This document shows, in pieces, positions 1 to 7,355 of a stretch of DNA of 64,000 nucleotides. Location: contig NZ_ATZE01000010.1 in assembly GCF_000428045.1 (NCBI RefSeq), positions 274 to 64,273 of the forward strand, written 5' to 3'. Within the stretch, counting starts at the first letter, position 1; each line of letters begins with the position of its first letter. The translations under genes were made by a program, and so were the position numbers. Source of the DNA: Sedimenticola selenatireducens DSM 17993 (GTDB taxonomy: Bacteria; Pseudomonadota; Gammaproteobacteria; Chromatiales; Chromatiaceae). The notes under the pieces were generated by a model. It was not told the origin of the DNA and made no database searches. It worked only from the letters and a program-made list of their open reading frames with translations.

Positions 1-558
1 TATCTGCCGGTGGTGGATGACAAGAACCACCTGGTGGGCCTGTTCAGCCAGAAGGAGCTGGACCGGGCCGAGCCCTCGGCCATCACCACCCTGTCGGTGG
101 GCGAGGTGAACTATCTCACCTCCAAGATCACCGTCGGCGAACTGATGGTGCGCGAGGTGATCACCTGCGCCCCCGACACCCTGGTGGAGGAGGCCGGCCA
201 GCTGATCCGCGACAAGCGCATCGGCAACCTGCCGGTGATCGACAACGGCGAACTGGTCGGCGTGGTCAGCGAGACCGATATCCTCGACTTCTTCCTCGAT
301 ATCATGGGCTGCGGCCTGGATAACACCACCCGCATCGCCGTCAGCCTGCCCAACAAGGCCCGCGCCCTCGGCGGTCTGCTGCACCAGATCAACGACGCCG
401 GCGGCTACATCGCCACCGTCGTCTCACCCGTCTCCCAGATGGGCAGCCCTCAGCGCGTCGCTATCGTGCGCTATGCTGCAGACAATCCCCAGGATGTGGA
501 TGAGAAACTGCGTCAGGACGGTTACACACTGCTGTCGGAAACACTGGCACGGCCGTGA
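1..558 (+). CDS. CBS-domain protein with C-terminal ACT-like domain (5' end cut by window)
   Basis: The reading frame is open from base 1, so the true start lies upstream and only the last 185 residues are seen. A CBS motif is complete in the middle (VGELMVREVITCAPDTL ... LVGVVSETDIL, roughly residues 41-97), preceded by the end of another CBS motif (YLPVVDDKNHLVGLFSQ). The last 80 residues look like an ACT-type ligand-binding fold (TTRIAVSLPNKARALGGLL). CBS pairs bind adenine nucleotides and ACT domains bind amino acids, so this is probably a small cytoplasmic sensor or regulator; its target is not known. It lies 94 bp upstream of the thioesterase and on the same strand as the PaaK/Ior genes, so it may sense products of aromatic amino acid metabolism. 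That link is inference. Confidence 0.85.
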   Translation, partial: YLPVVDDKNHLVGLFSQKELDRAEPSAITTLSVGEVNYLTSKITVGELMVREVITCAPDTLVEEAGQLIRDKRIGNLPVIDNGELVGVVSETDILDFFLDIMGCGLDNTTRIAVSLPNKARALGGLLHQINDAGGYIATVVSPVSQMGSPQRVAIVRYAADNPQDVDEKLRQDGYTLLSETLARP

Positions 559-652
559 CTTTCCGGGCACACTCCGTCCCCACTGAAACGGTATCCCTTG
601 CAACAGAAAGGACTTGGTCATCCCTGGTCCCGCGTTTAGAATAAGGTTTTTT

Positions 653-1111
653 ATGTCGACAGAAACAGCACAACAGGCCGAGGCGATCGGCCATTGGATG
701 GAGCAGCAGGACAAGTTTGCCCGACTGCTGGATATCAAACTGGATTCGGTCAAACCCGGATACGCCCGCGCATCCCTGACCGTGCGGCCGGACATGTTGA
801 ACGCGGTCAAGGTCACCCAGGGCGGCGTCACCTTTACCCTGGCGGATTTCGCCTTTGCGGTCGCCTCCAACTCCCACGGCACCACATCGCTGGCCCTGTC
901 GACACAACTCAGTTTTCCCGGATCGAGCCGCGAAGGCGACCGTCTGATCGCCGAAGCCCGGGAGGAGAGCTCAACCAGACGCACCGGCCTCTATACTGTG
1001 GAGGTGAAGACCGGCGAGGGCCAGTTGGTGGGCCTGTTCAGCGGCACGGTATTCCGTCGATCTGACAAGATCGCGGAGTGGATGGAGAAAAATTCTTATC
1101 CCGGAGGATAA
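653..1111 (+). CDS. paaI: PaaI-type hotdog thioesterase
   Basis: This 152-residue protein has the hotdog-fold thioesterase pattern (LNAVKVTQGGVTFTLADFAF ... STQLSFPGSSREGDRLIAEA), matching the phenylacetate-pathway PaaI group, which hydrolyses aryl-acetyl-CoA thioesters and relieves CoA sequestration. A longer frame opens at a TTG at 614, but the ATG at 653 is preceded by an AAGG and gives the usual family length, so I start there. It ends 3 bp before the PaaK start, so the two are very likely cotranscribed. The fold is clear; the exact acyl-CoA substrate is inferred from the neighbours. Confidence 0.85.
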   Translation: MSTETAQQAEAIGHWMEQQDKFARLLDIKLDSVKPGYARASLTVRPDMLNAVKVTQGGVTFTLADFAFAVASNSHGTTSLALSTQLSFPGSSREGDRLIAEAREESSTRRTGLYTVEVKTGEGQLVGLFSGTVFRRSDKIAEWMEKNSYPGG

Positions 1112-1114
1112 ACA

Positions 1115-2416
1115 ATGATACTGCATTCCGATTTCGAGACCATGCCAAGGGAAGAGCTGGAGGCGCTTCAGCTCAGACGCCTGAAAGCCACGGTGGAGCG
1201 CTGCTACCACACGGTTAAGTTTTATCGGAATGCGATGGACGAGCTGGGGGTGAAACCCGAGCACATCCAGCAACTGGGTGACATCCGTCACCTGCCCTTC
1301 ACCAAGAAAGAACATCTGCGGGAGAACTATCCGTTCGGACTGTTTGCCGTACCCACCGAACAGGTGGTGCGGGTGCATGCCTCCTCCGGCACCACCGGCA
1401 AGCCCACCGTGGTGGGTTACACCAAGCGGGACATCCGCACCTGGGGACAACTGGTGGCACGCTGCCTCTCCGCCGCCGGCCTGCATCCGGGTGACCGATT
1501 GCACAACGCCTACGGCTACGGGCTGTTTACCGGCGGCCTGGGACTGCACTACGGCGGTGAGGAGCTGGGCGTCATGGTCACCCCGATGTCCGGCGGACAG
1601 ACCCAGAAGCAGCTCATGCTGCTGCAGGATTTTGCCCCCACCGCCATCAGCTGCACCCCCTCCTACGCTCTGAACCTCGCCGAAGCCGCCGAGGAGATGG
1701 GGATCAATATCCGCAAGCTGCCGCTGCGGGTGGGTGTCCACGGTGCCGAGCCCTGGACCGAGGAGATGCGCTACGAACTGGAGTCCCGCCTGGGCATCGA
1801 CTGTGTCGACATCTATGGCCTCTCCGAGGTGATGGGCCCCGGCGTCGGCAACGAATGTATCGAGGCGAAGAACGGCCTGCACATCTGGGAAGATCACTTC
1901 CTGGTGGAATGCGTGGACGTGAATACCGGCAAGGCAGTGCCTTATGGCGAAGAGGGCGAGATCGTCTTCACCTCCCTGACCAAGGAGGCGTTTCCGATCA
2001 TCCGTTACCGCACGCGGGACATCTCGGTACTGGACAAGGCCCCCTGCAAGTGCGGCCGCACCCATGTGCGCATGCAACGCATCACCGGACGCAGCGACGA
2101 CATGCTGATCATCCGCGGTGTCAACGTCTACCCGACCCAGGTCGAGGCGGTGTTGATGCAGAGCGAAACCCTCTCGCCCTTCTATCAGATCGAGCTGTTC
2201 CGCGAGGGCAGCATGGATACCATGGTGGTCAACGTGGAGGGCAGTCCGCCGCTGATGGAGCAGCCGCAGGAGGCCAGGGACCGCACCGCGGCGAAGGTAG
2301 TGCGTGACATCAAGGACTTTATCGGCGTCTCCTGTAAGGTGGTGATCAAGGACGTGGGCGAGGTACCCCGCTCCGAGGGCAAGGCGGTGCGGGTGATCGA
2401 CCACCGAAAAAAGTGA
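1115..2416 (+). CDS. paaK: Phenylacetate-CoA ligase
   Basis: This 433-residue AMP-forming ligase activates phenylacetate (or a related aryl acid) with ATP and CoA in the cytoplasm. The adenylation P-loop SSGTTGKPTVVGYT (about residues 91-104), the YGLSEVMGPGVGNEC segment and the C-terminal hinge with RITGRSDDMLIIRGVNVYPTQ are all present, and the length is normal for PaaK. A strong GGAGG lies 7 bp before the ATG. It sits between a PaaI-like thioesterase and indolepyruvate oxidoreductase. With that enzyme it could either take up phenylacetate for conversion to phenylpyruvate or recapture acid released from phenylacetyl-CoA. The ring-epoxidising paaABCDE genes are not in this window. Confidence 0.95.
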   Translation: MILHSDFETMPREELEALQLRRLKATVERCYHTVKFYRNAMDELGVKPEHIQQLGDIRHLPFTKKEHLRENYPFGLFAVPTEQVVRVHASSGTTGKPTVVGYTKRDIRTWGQLVARCLSAAGLHPGDRLHNAYGYGLFTGGLGLHYGGEELGVMVTPMSGGQTQKQLMLLQDFAPTAISCTPSYALNLAEAAEEMGINIRKLPLRVGVHGAEPWTEEMRYELESRLGIDCVDIYGLSEVMGPGVGNECIEAKNGLHIWEDHFLVECVDVNTGKAVPYGEEGEIVFTSLTKEAFPIIRYRTRDISVLDKAPCKCGRTHVRMQRITGRSDDMLIIRGVNVYPTQVEAVLMQSETLSPFYQIELFREGSMDTMVVNVEGSPPLMEQPQEARDRTAAKVVRDIKDFIGVSCKVVIKDVGEVPRSEGKAVRVIDHRKK

Positions 2417-2452
2417 ATTCATCCTGCTTTGTAGTAGGATAGAGCGATTTCT

Positions 2453-2485
2453 GGGGGCTGGCTGATATGGCAGCCCCTATTGTTT
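2453..2485 (+). terminator. Hairpin between paaK and iorA, weak terminator or attenuator
   Basis: A 7-bp GC-rich stem (GGGGCTG/CAGCCCC, 2454-2460 and 2471-2477) is followed by a short uneven T-rich stretch (TATTGTTT). It lies between paaK and the iorA ribosome-binding site and could reduce rather than stop transcription into iorAB. Confidence 0.4.
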
Positions 2486-2506
2486 CAAGCGTTAGAGGTG
2501 AACATT

Positions 2507-4405
2507 GTGAGTGCTGTCCCCCCATTGGCCGGTTCCAACCGGCGTTTCATGTCGGGAAACGAAGCCGTGGCACGCGGCGCCTGGGAGGCCGGCTGTAATC
2601 TCGCGGCCGCCTATCCCGGTACCCCGTCAACCGAAATCCTGGAGTTTGCCGCCCACTACCCGGAGATGTACACCGAGTGGTCGGTGAACGAAAAGGTCTC
2701 CCTGGAGGTCGCCATCGGCGCCTCTTTGGCCGGCAGCCGGGCGTTCTGCGCCATGAAGCATGTGGGCCTGAATGTCGCCTCCGATGCCCTGATGAGCCAG
2801 ACCCTGGCAGGAGTCGGTGCCGGCCTGGTGATCGCCGTGGCCGATGACGTCGGCCTCTCCTCCTCTCAGAATGAGCAGGACTCCCGCTTCTGGGGCCGCT
2901 TTGCCCATGTGCCTTTGCTGGAGCCGGCCGACGCCCAGGAGGCCTACGAGTATACCCAGCGGGCATTCGAGCTCTCCGAACAGTTCAATACCCCGGTGAT
3001 CCTGCGCCTGACCACCCGGATCTGCCACGTCAAGGGCGTGGTCAACTTCGGGGAACGCCGTGAGCATGAAAATGCCCAGGGCTTCGTCAAGGACCCCGGC
3101 CGCCTGATCATGACCCCCGGCGTGGCAAGACAGCGCCTGCCGATGATGTTTGAACGCGAGGCCGAAATTCAGCGCCACAGCGAATCCAGCAACCTGAATA
3201 TCATCATGGACGGCAGTGACAAGCGCGTCGGTTTTATCACTTCGGGCCCCACCTACATGCATGTCAAGGAAGCCTTCCCGCATGCACCGCTGGTCAAGCT
3301 GGGACTCAGCTATCCGGTCCCCTTCGACAAGATCCGTGCACTGGCCAGCCAGGTGGACCAGTTGGTGGTGGTGGAAGAGGTGGAGCCGATCCTGGAGACC
3401 GAATTGAAGGCCGCCGGGATTGCCTTACTGGGCAAGGAGATCCTGCCCCGCATCGGCGAGCTGTCACCCAATGTGCTGCGTCCGGCCATTGCCGAACTGC
3501 TGGGCGAGGCGGTGCCGGAGACCGTGCCGGTCAAGGCGCCCATCGAGATCAAGCCACCGGCGCCGCGTATCGATCCGGCAACCGGCATCAACGTCTTTCC
3601 ACGCCCGCCCACCATGTGCGTGGCCTGCCCCCACCTGGGCATCTACTACTGCCTGTCAAAAATCCGTAACACCACCATCTCGGGCGATATCGGCTGTTAC
3701 ACCCTGGGTGCCGGACACCCCTGGAATGCCCTGGACACCACCGTCTGCATGGGTGCCTCCATGGGTATTGCCCACGGTCTGGACAAGGGCCGGGTCGAGG
3801 CGGACAAGGATAAAAAGATTATCGCGGTGATCGGTGACTCCACCTTCATGCACATGGGCATGCAGGGACTGCTCGACATCACCTACAACAACGGCAACGT
3901 CACCATCCTGCTGCTGGACAACCGCGCGGTCGGCATGACCGGCGGCCAGGACAACCCCGCCAGTGGCCGCGACATCCACGGCAAGGAGTCGACGAAAGTC
4001 GATTTCCGCAAGCTGTGCGAGGCCCTGGGGGTAAAACCGGAGCGGATTCATGAGGTGAATCCCTATGAACTGCCGACCCTGTTTACCGCACTGCGCGACG
4101 AAGTGAAGATTGCCGAACCCTCGGTCATTATCACCAACCAGCCCTGCGTACTGATCGACTACTACGGCGCCCAACCGGCCCTGACGGTGGATGACGACAA
4201 GTGCACCGGCTGCGGCAACTGCCTGGATATCGGCTGCCCGGCGATCCTGGTCACCCGGCGCGAAACCGTGGTCAAACCGAACGGCAGCGAGAAGGAGCTG
4301 GCCTTTGTCAAGATCGAGAGCGGCGCCTGCACCGGCTGCAATCTCTGTCCCAAGACCTGTGGTCCGGACGCCATCCTGCCACTGGCCGACTACATTCGCC
4401 AGTGA
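2507..4405 (+). CDS. iorA: Indolepyruvate:ferredoxin oxidoreductase, alpha subunit
   Basis: IorA is the thiamine diphosphate subunit of an oxygen-sensitive enzyme that converts aryl pyruvates (indolepyruvate, phenylpyruvate) and CoA to aryl-acetyl-CoA, CO2 and reduced ferredoxin. The 632-residue protein has an N-terminal pyrimidine-binding domain, a CVACPHLG motif, a TPP motif (GDSTFMHMGMQGLLD ... NRAVGMTGG) and two C-terminal [4Fe-4S] motifs (CTGCGNC..GC and CTGCNLC..TC). The GTG at 2507 is chosen because AGAGGTG lies just upstream; a TTG at 2480 would add nine residues of no family character. iorB follows 46 bp later. The reaction is reversible in anaerobes, so direction must be judged from context. 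Confidence 0.95.
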   Translation: MSAVPPLAGSNRRFMSGNEAVARGAWEAGCNLAAAYPGTPSTEILEFAAHYPEMYTEWSVNEKVSLEVAIGASLAGSRAFCAMKHVGLNVASDALMSQTLAGVGAGLVIAVADDVGLSSSQNEQDSRFWGRFAHVPLLEPADAQEAYEYTQRAFELSEQFNTPVILRLTTRICHVKGVVNFGERREHENAQGFVKDPGRLIMTPGVARQRLPMMFEREAEIQRHSESSNLNIIMDGSDKRVGFITSGPTYMHVKEAFPHAPLVKLGLSYPVPFDKIRALASQVDQLVVVEEVEPILETELKAAGIALLGKEILPRIGELSPNVLRPAIAELLGEAVPETVPVKAPIEIKPPAPRIDPATGINVFPRPPTMCVACPHLGIYYCLSKIRNTTISGDIGCYTLGAGHPWNALDTTVCMGASMGIAHGLDKGRVEADKDKKIIAVIGDSTFMHMGMQGLLDITYNNGNVTILLLDNRAVGMTGGQDNPASGRDIHGKESTKVDFRKLCEALGVKPERIHEVNPYELPTLFTALRDEVKIAEPSVIITNQPCVLIDYYGAQPALTVDDDKCTGCGNCLDIGCPAILVTRRETVVKPNGSEKELAFVKIESGACTGCNLCPKTCGPDAILPLADYIRQ

Positions 4406-4451
4406 CCCGGAATCGATCAAAGAATTAACGAATCAGAATCGAGAACCTATT

Positions 4452-5054
4452 GTGAGCGAAAATACTATCACCAATATCCTGGTGGCCGGCATTGGCGGCC
4501 AGGGCGTCATGACCGCCGCGGAAGTCCTCTCCCAGACCGCCCTGTCACAAGGCTTCGATGTGAAGAAGACCGAGGTGGCGGGCATGGCCCAGCGTGGCGG
4601 CGTGGTCACCTCTCATGTGCGCTTCGGCACCCAGGTGCTGTCCCCGGCCATTCCGCCCGGTGAGGCGGACATCCTGGTGGGATTCGAGCCGGCCGAGGCG
4701 CTGCGCTGGTGCAGCCACCTGCGTCCCAGCGGCGTCGCCATGATCAACACCACGCGCCAGGAGCCACCGGTGGTGAGTCTCGGACTGTACGACTATCCGG
4801 AAGATCCGATCGGCGAGATCGCCAAAACCGGTATCGAATATCACGCCTTTGATGCCGGTGCCATCGCCAGGGAACTGGGCAATTTCAAGCTGGTCAACAC
4901 GGTGATGCTCGGCGCCATCTCGGAGCTGCTGCCGTTTCCGGCCGAGGCACTGAAGAACGAGATCCTCGATCGCTTTCGCGGCCGCAAGCCGGAGCTGGTG
5001 GAGATTAATGAAAAGGCCTTCGAACTGGGCCGTCTGGCCAGCGCGGCGCATTAG
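4452..5054 (+). CDS. iorB: Indolepyruvate:ferredoxin oxidoreductase, beta subunit
   Basis: The 200-residue protein is the gamma-type (POR_N/KOR gamma) subunit that pairs with IorA. It begins with the characteristic glycine-rich NILVAGIGGQGVMTAAEVLS and continues with TEVAGMAQRGGVVTSHVRFG, both diagnostic of this family. The GTG at 4452 is the best start; an in-frame extension upstream would overlap the end of iorA by over 200 bases and has no family similarity. It closes the paaI-paaK-iorA-iorB group. The next 334 bases hold repeats, so aroA (class II DAHP synthase) is probably a separate transcription unit. Confidence 0.95.
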   Translation: MSENTITNILVAGIGGQGVMTAAEVLSQTALSQGFDVKKTEVAGMAQRGGVVTSHVRFGTQVLSPAIPPGEADILVGFEPAEALRWCSHLRPSGVAMINTTRQEPPVVSLGLYDYPEDPIGEIAKTGIEYHAFDAGAIARELGNFKLVNTVMLGAISELLPFPAEALKNEILDRFRGRKPELVEINEKAFELGRLASAAH

Positions 5055-5086
5055 GAGATGTCTGATCAATCTCCATCATTGTGAAT

Positions 5087-5200
5087 AACCGCAAAGGACG
5101 CCAAGCAACGCGAAGCTGGTTGCGTTGGATCGGATTGATAATTCAGTCCATAAGCCAGTTGTCTGCATTTCCTTGGCGCTCCTTCGCGATCTTCGCGGTT
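5087..5200. repeat. Repeat family C, copy 1 (imperfect inverted repeat)
   Basis: The left arm (5087-5115, AACCGCAAAGGACGCCAAGC...) and right arm (5172-5200, reverse complement AACCGCGAAGATCGCGAAGG...) are related imperfect inverted copies of an 'AACCGC-AAG-GCG' pattern around a 56-base centre. A second copy lies at 23097-23225. Sequences of this style are common between genes in environmental proteobacteria; no coding capacity is visible. Confidence 0.7.
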
Positions 5201-5231
5201 CAGGCTTTTCTTCCGAATACCCAGGTGGCGC

Positions 5232-5263
5232 GTAGGTTGGGATGCGCGGAGCGAATCCCAACG
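5232..5263. repeat. Repeat family A, short copy
   Basis: GTAGGTTGGGATGCGCGGAG followed by CGAATCCCAAC forms a short palindromic unit (TTGGGAT...ATCCCAA). It is one half of the longer family A elements at 6761-6845 and 18159-18245. Confidence 0.7.
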
Positions 5264-5388
5264 CATACCGGCTCGTACAGACCGCCCCACTCCCCAAGCT
5301 GCTCGATTTCCGCTATGCTGGCCGGTGAAATGAACCGGTCGCGCAGCATCCGCACCCATCCGCTCCACCTGAACCCCGAGTCACATAG

Positions 5389-6726
5389 ATGAATCATTGG
5401 CACCCCAAATCCTGGCAGGAGAAACCGGCCAAACAGCAGGCCAACTATCCCTCGGCGGACGCGCTCGATGCCACCCTGGAACAGCTCTCGCTGCTGCCGC
5501 CCCTGGTCACCTCCTGGGAGGTCGAGGCGTTGAAGAGTCAACTCGCGGCGGCGGCCCGGGGCGAGGCGTTCCTGCTGCAGGGTGGCGACTGCGCGGAAAA
5601 CTTCAGTGACTGCAACGCCCAGATTGTTACCAACAAACTGAAAATCCTGCTGCAGATGAGCCTGCTGCTGATCCACGGACTGAACAAACCGGTCATCCGG
5701 GTCGGACGAATTGCCGGTCAGTTCGCCAAGCCCCGCTCCGCAGATACCGAGACCATCGACGGTATTACCCTGCCCAGTTATCGGGGCGATCTGATCAACG
5801 GCCCGGAGTTTACCCCGGAAGCCAGGATTCCTGACCCGGTTCGACTGCTGCGCGGATATGGACGGGCCGCCATGACCCTGAATTTTATCCGCGCCCTGTC
5901 AGACTGCGGCTTTGCCGACCTGCACCACCCGGAGAATTGGGACCTGGATTTCATGAGTCACTCCCCGCTGGCCGAGGAGTACCACCAGGTGGTGGCCGAA
6001 CTGTCCCACTCGCTCAAATTCATGGAGACCCTGGGTGGCGCCAGAAACAGCGAACTCAACCGGGTGCAGTTTTTCACCAGCCACGAGGGCCTGCATCTGC
6101 ACTATGAGCAGTCCCTGACCCGTCAGGTTCCCAACCGTAGCGGTTATTACAACCTGACCACCCACCTGCCCTGGATCGGTTTTCGTACCGCCGCCACCAC
6201 CGACGCCCATATCGAGTACTTCAGCGGCATCCAGAATCCGGTCGGCGTCAAGGTAGGACCCGGTATGTCGGCGCAATGGATCGAGGAACTGGTGGAACGG
6301 CTGAACCCAGAAAACCAGGAGGGCAAGCTGCTGTTTATCCATCGCTTCGGTGTGGACAAAATCGCCGACGGCCTGCCGCAGCTGATCCAGGCAGTCAAAC
6401 GGACCGGGCGGCATGTGCTCTGGGTCAGCGACCCGATGCACGGTAACACCGAATCGACCCAGAGCGGTTACAAGACCCGCCGTTTTGACAATATCCTCGG
6501 CGAACTGGAGCAGGCGATTGCGATCCATCAGAGCGAGGGCAGTATCCTCGGCGGCGTCCACTTTGAACTGACCGGGGATGATGTGACCGAGTGTATCGGT
6601 GGCGCCCGCGGCCTGGATGAGGCGGGGCTGAAACGGGCCTACAAAACCCAGGTAGACCCGCGCCTCAATTATGAACAGGCGCTGGAGATGGCCCTGGCAA
6701 TTACCCGCAAACTGGGGCGCACATAA
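5389..6726 (+). CDS. 3-deoxy-7-phosphoheptulonate synthase, class II (plant type)
   Basis: Joins phosphoenolpyruvate and erythrose 4-phosphate, the first step of the shikimate pathway. The 445-residue length and motifs place it in class II: LLQGGDCAENF (residues 63-73, Cys68 is the metal ligand of the family), RVGRIAGQFAKPRS (about 104-117), NRVQFFTSHEGLHL and WVSDPMHGNT. The ATG at 5389 has no strong ribosome-binding site but gives the family N terminus. A class I isozyme unrelated in sequence lies convergently at 7351-8427. Class II enzymes can serve ordinary aromatic synthesis or secondary metabolism; here no secondary-metabolite genes are nearby. Confidence 0.95.
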   Translation: MNHWHPKSWQEKPAKQQANYPSADALDATLEQLSLLPPLVTSWEVEALKSQLAAAARGEAFLLQGGDCAENFSDCNAQIVTNKLKILLQMSLLLIHGLNKPVIRVGRIAGQFAKPRSADTETIDGITLPSYRGDLINGPEFTPEARIPDPVRLLRGYGRAAMTLNFIRALSDCGFADLHHPENWDLDFMSHSPLAEEYHQVVAELSHSLKFMETLGGARNSELNRVQFFTSHEGLHLHYEQSLTRQVPNRSGYYNLTTHLPWIGFRTAATTDAHIEYFSGIQNPVGVKVGPGMSAQWIEELVERLNPENQEGKLLFIHRFGVDKIADGLPQLIQAVKRTGRHVLWVSDPMHGNTESTQSGYKTRRFDNILGELEQAIAIHQSEGSILGGVHFELTGDDVTECIGGARGLDEAGLKRAYKTQVDPRLNYEQALEMALAITRKLGRT

Positions 6727-6760
6727 AGGCGGGCCTTCGAGTCTGTCCGACTCATGATCT

Positions 6761-6845
6761 GTAGGTTGGGGCGAGCCCGCGAACCCCAACATTTGGCATC
6801 GGGTGAAACCGGCTGTTGGGATTCGCTCCGCTCATCCCAACCTAC
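6761..6845. repeat. Repeat family A, full copy
   Basis: The element begins GTAGGTTGGGGCGAGCCCGC and ends with CATCCCAACCTAC, its inverted counterpart, around a centre with AACCCCAAC and GTTGGGATTCGC. It matches the copy at 18159-18245 closely at both ends and partly in the centre. This REP/MITE-like palindrome is of a style common in gammaproteobacteria. Confidence 0.8.
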
Positions 6846-6976
6846 ACTCTGACCATTCCCGCAAACAACGGCCCCCGCAGGGGCAGGCCCCCGTGCCTCT
6901 CCGCGGCATAAGTCCATCCCTTCCCAAAGCCGCTCCCGGCTATCCATGGCCTCCACGGCATAAGTCCATCCCTGGA

Positions 6977-7018
6977 CAAAAAAACAGGCCGCGTTGCGAA
7001 TTCGCAATGCGGCCTGTT
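6977..7018 (-). terminator. Long hairpin with T-tract on the minus strand
   Basis: Two 18-base arms (6983-7000 and 7001-7018) pair with a single mismatch around GAATTC. On the minus strand the stem is followed by a run of Ts (the AAAAAAA at 6978-6984), so it can end leftward transcripts, presumably that of the class I DAHP synthase gene. The loopless stem could also be extruded as a cruciform. Confidence 0.6.
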
Positions 7019-7115
7019 GCTGTTCCGTGGTCAAATCTGTCCATGGTCAGGGTGATGGGCCAAAGGCAGTATCGAAGTAGCGCGATCGCCCTGATCAACT
7101 CCTCCTTTTGGATTA

Positions 7116-7145
7116 AGGCCGCAACCTCCTTGCGGCCTCTTTTTT
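7116..7145 (+). terminator. Rho-independent terminator, + strand
   Basis: A 9-bp stem AGGCCGCAA/TTGCGGCCT with a 5-base loop is followed by CTTTTTT. It lies about 390 bases after the class II DAHP synthase and is the first strong terminator for that transcript. Confidence 0.75.
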
Positions 7146-7185
7146 GTCATGACAATCCGATGTCTGGATCGCCAGTGCAAGCTGC

Positions 7186-7355
7186 CCTAGGAGTCTGTCG
7201 GACTTGACCGATCGTAGCGAGGGAAGGCCGATTTGAGACAGATTTTTTGATCTTTCGAGGCAAATAGTGGACCTATTTAACGAGGAAGATCGGAAAATAT
7301 GGCCAAACCCGGCTTTTCCGCAGTAGATCAGTGTTAAGTCCGGCAGGCTCCTAGG
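7186..7355. repeat. Repeat family B, copy 1 (MITE-like), overlaps aroG stop codon
   Basis: The element has 20-bp terminal inverted repeats (7186-7205 and 7336-7355) that pair with two mismatches, starting CCTAGGAG and running into CGGACTT. It carries no transposase. Its right end contains the TAG stop codon of the class I DAHP synthase gene (7351-7353). A shorter copy at 30015-30122 sits the same way at the end of ridA. Confidence 0.8.

Larger units (their letters stand above)
5055..5388. other. Gene-free stretch holding two repeat elements
   Basis: No credible gene is present between iorB and the class II DAHP synthase. The stretch holds a copy of repeat family C (5087-5200) followed by a short copy of family A (5232-5263). 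The promoter for the downstream gene must lie in the last 120 bases, but I see no convincing -35/-10 pair. Confidence 0.7.
6727..7350. other. Gene-free stretch between two DAHP synthase genes
   Basis: Six hundred bases with no credible gene. It contains repeat A (6761-6845), an 18-base direct repeat CGGCATAAGTCCATCCCT at 6904-6921 and 6956-6973, a long hairpin (6983-7018), a + strand terminator (7116-7145) and repeat B (7186-7355). Short frames present here show no family character. Confidence 0.65.

Noticed and set aside
971-2422. 483-codon open frame on the minus strand opposite paaK
   Set aside because: It is the antisense of a clear paaK gene with all motifs; its His- and Gln-rich composition is typical of a shadow frame in GC-rich DNA.
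7042-7145. Possible aromatic leader peptide (with Phe and Trp codons) followed by a terminator, as in attenuation
   Set aside because: The next + strand gene is over 8 kb away; only minus strand genes follow, so attenuation has nothing to control. Treated as a plain terminator.
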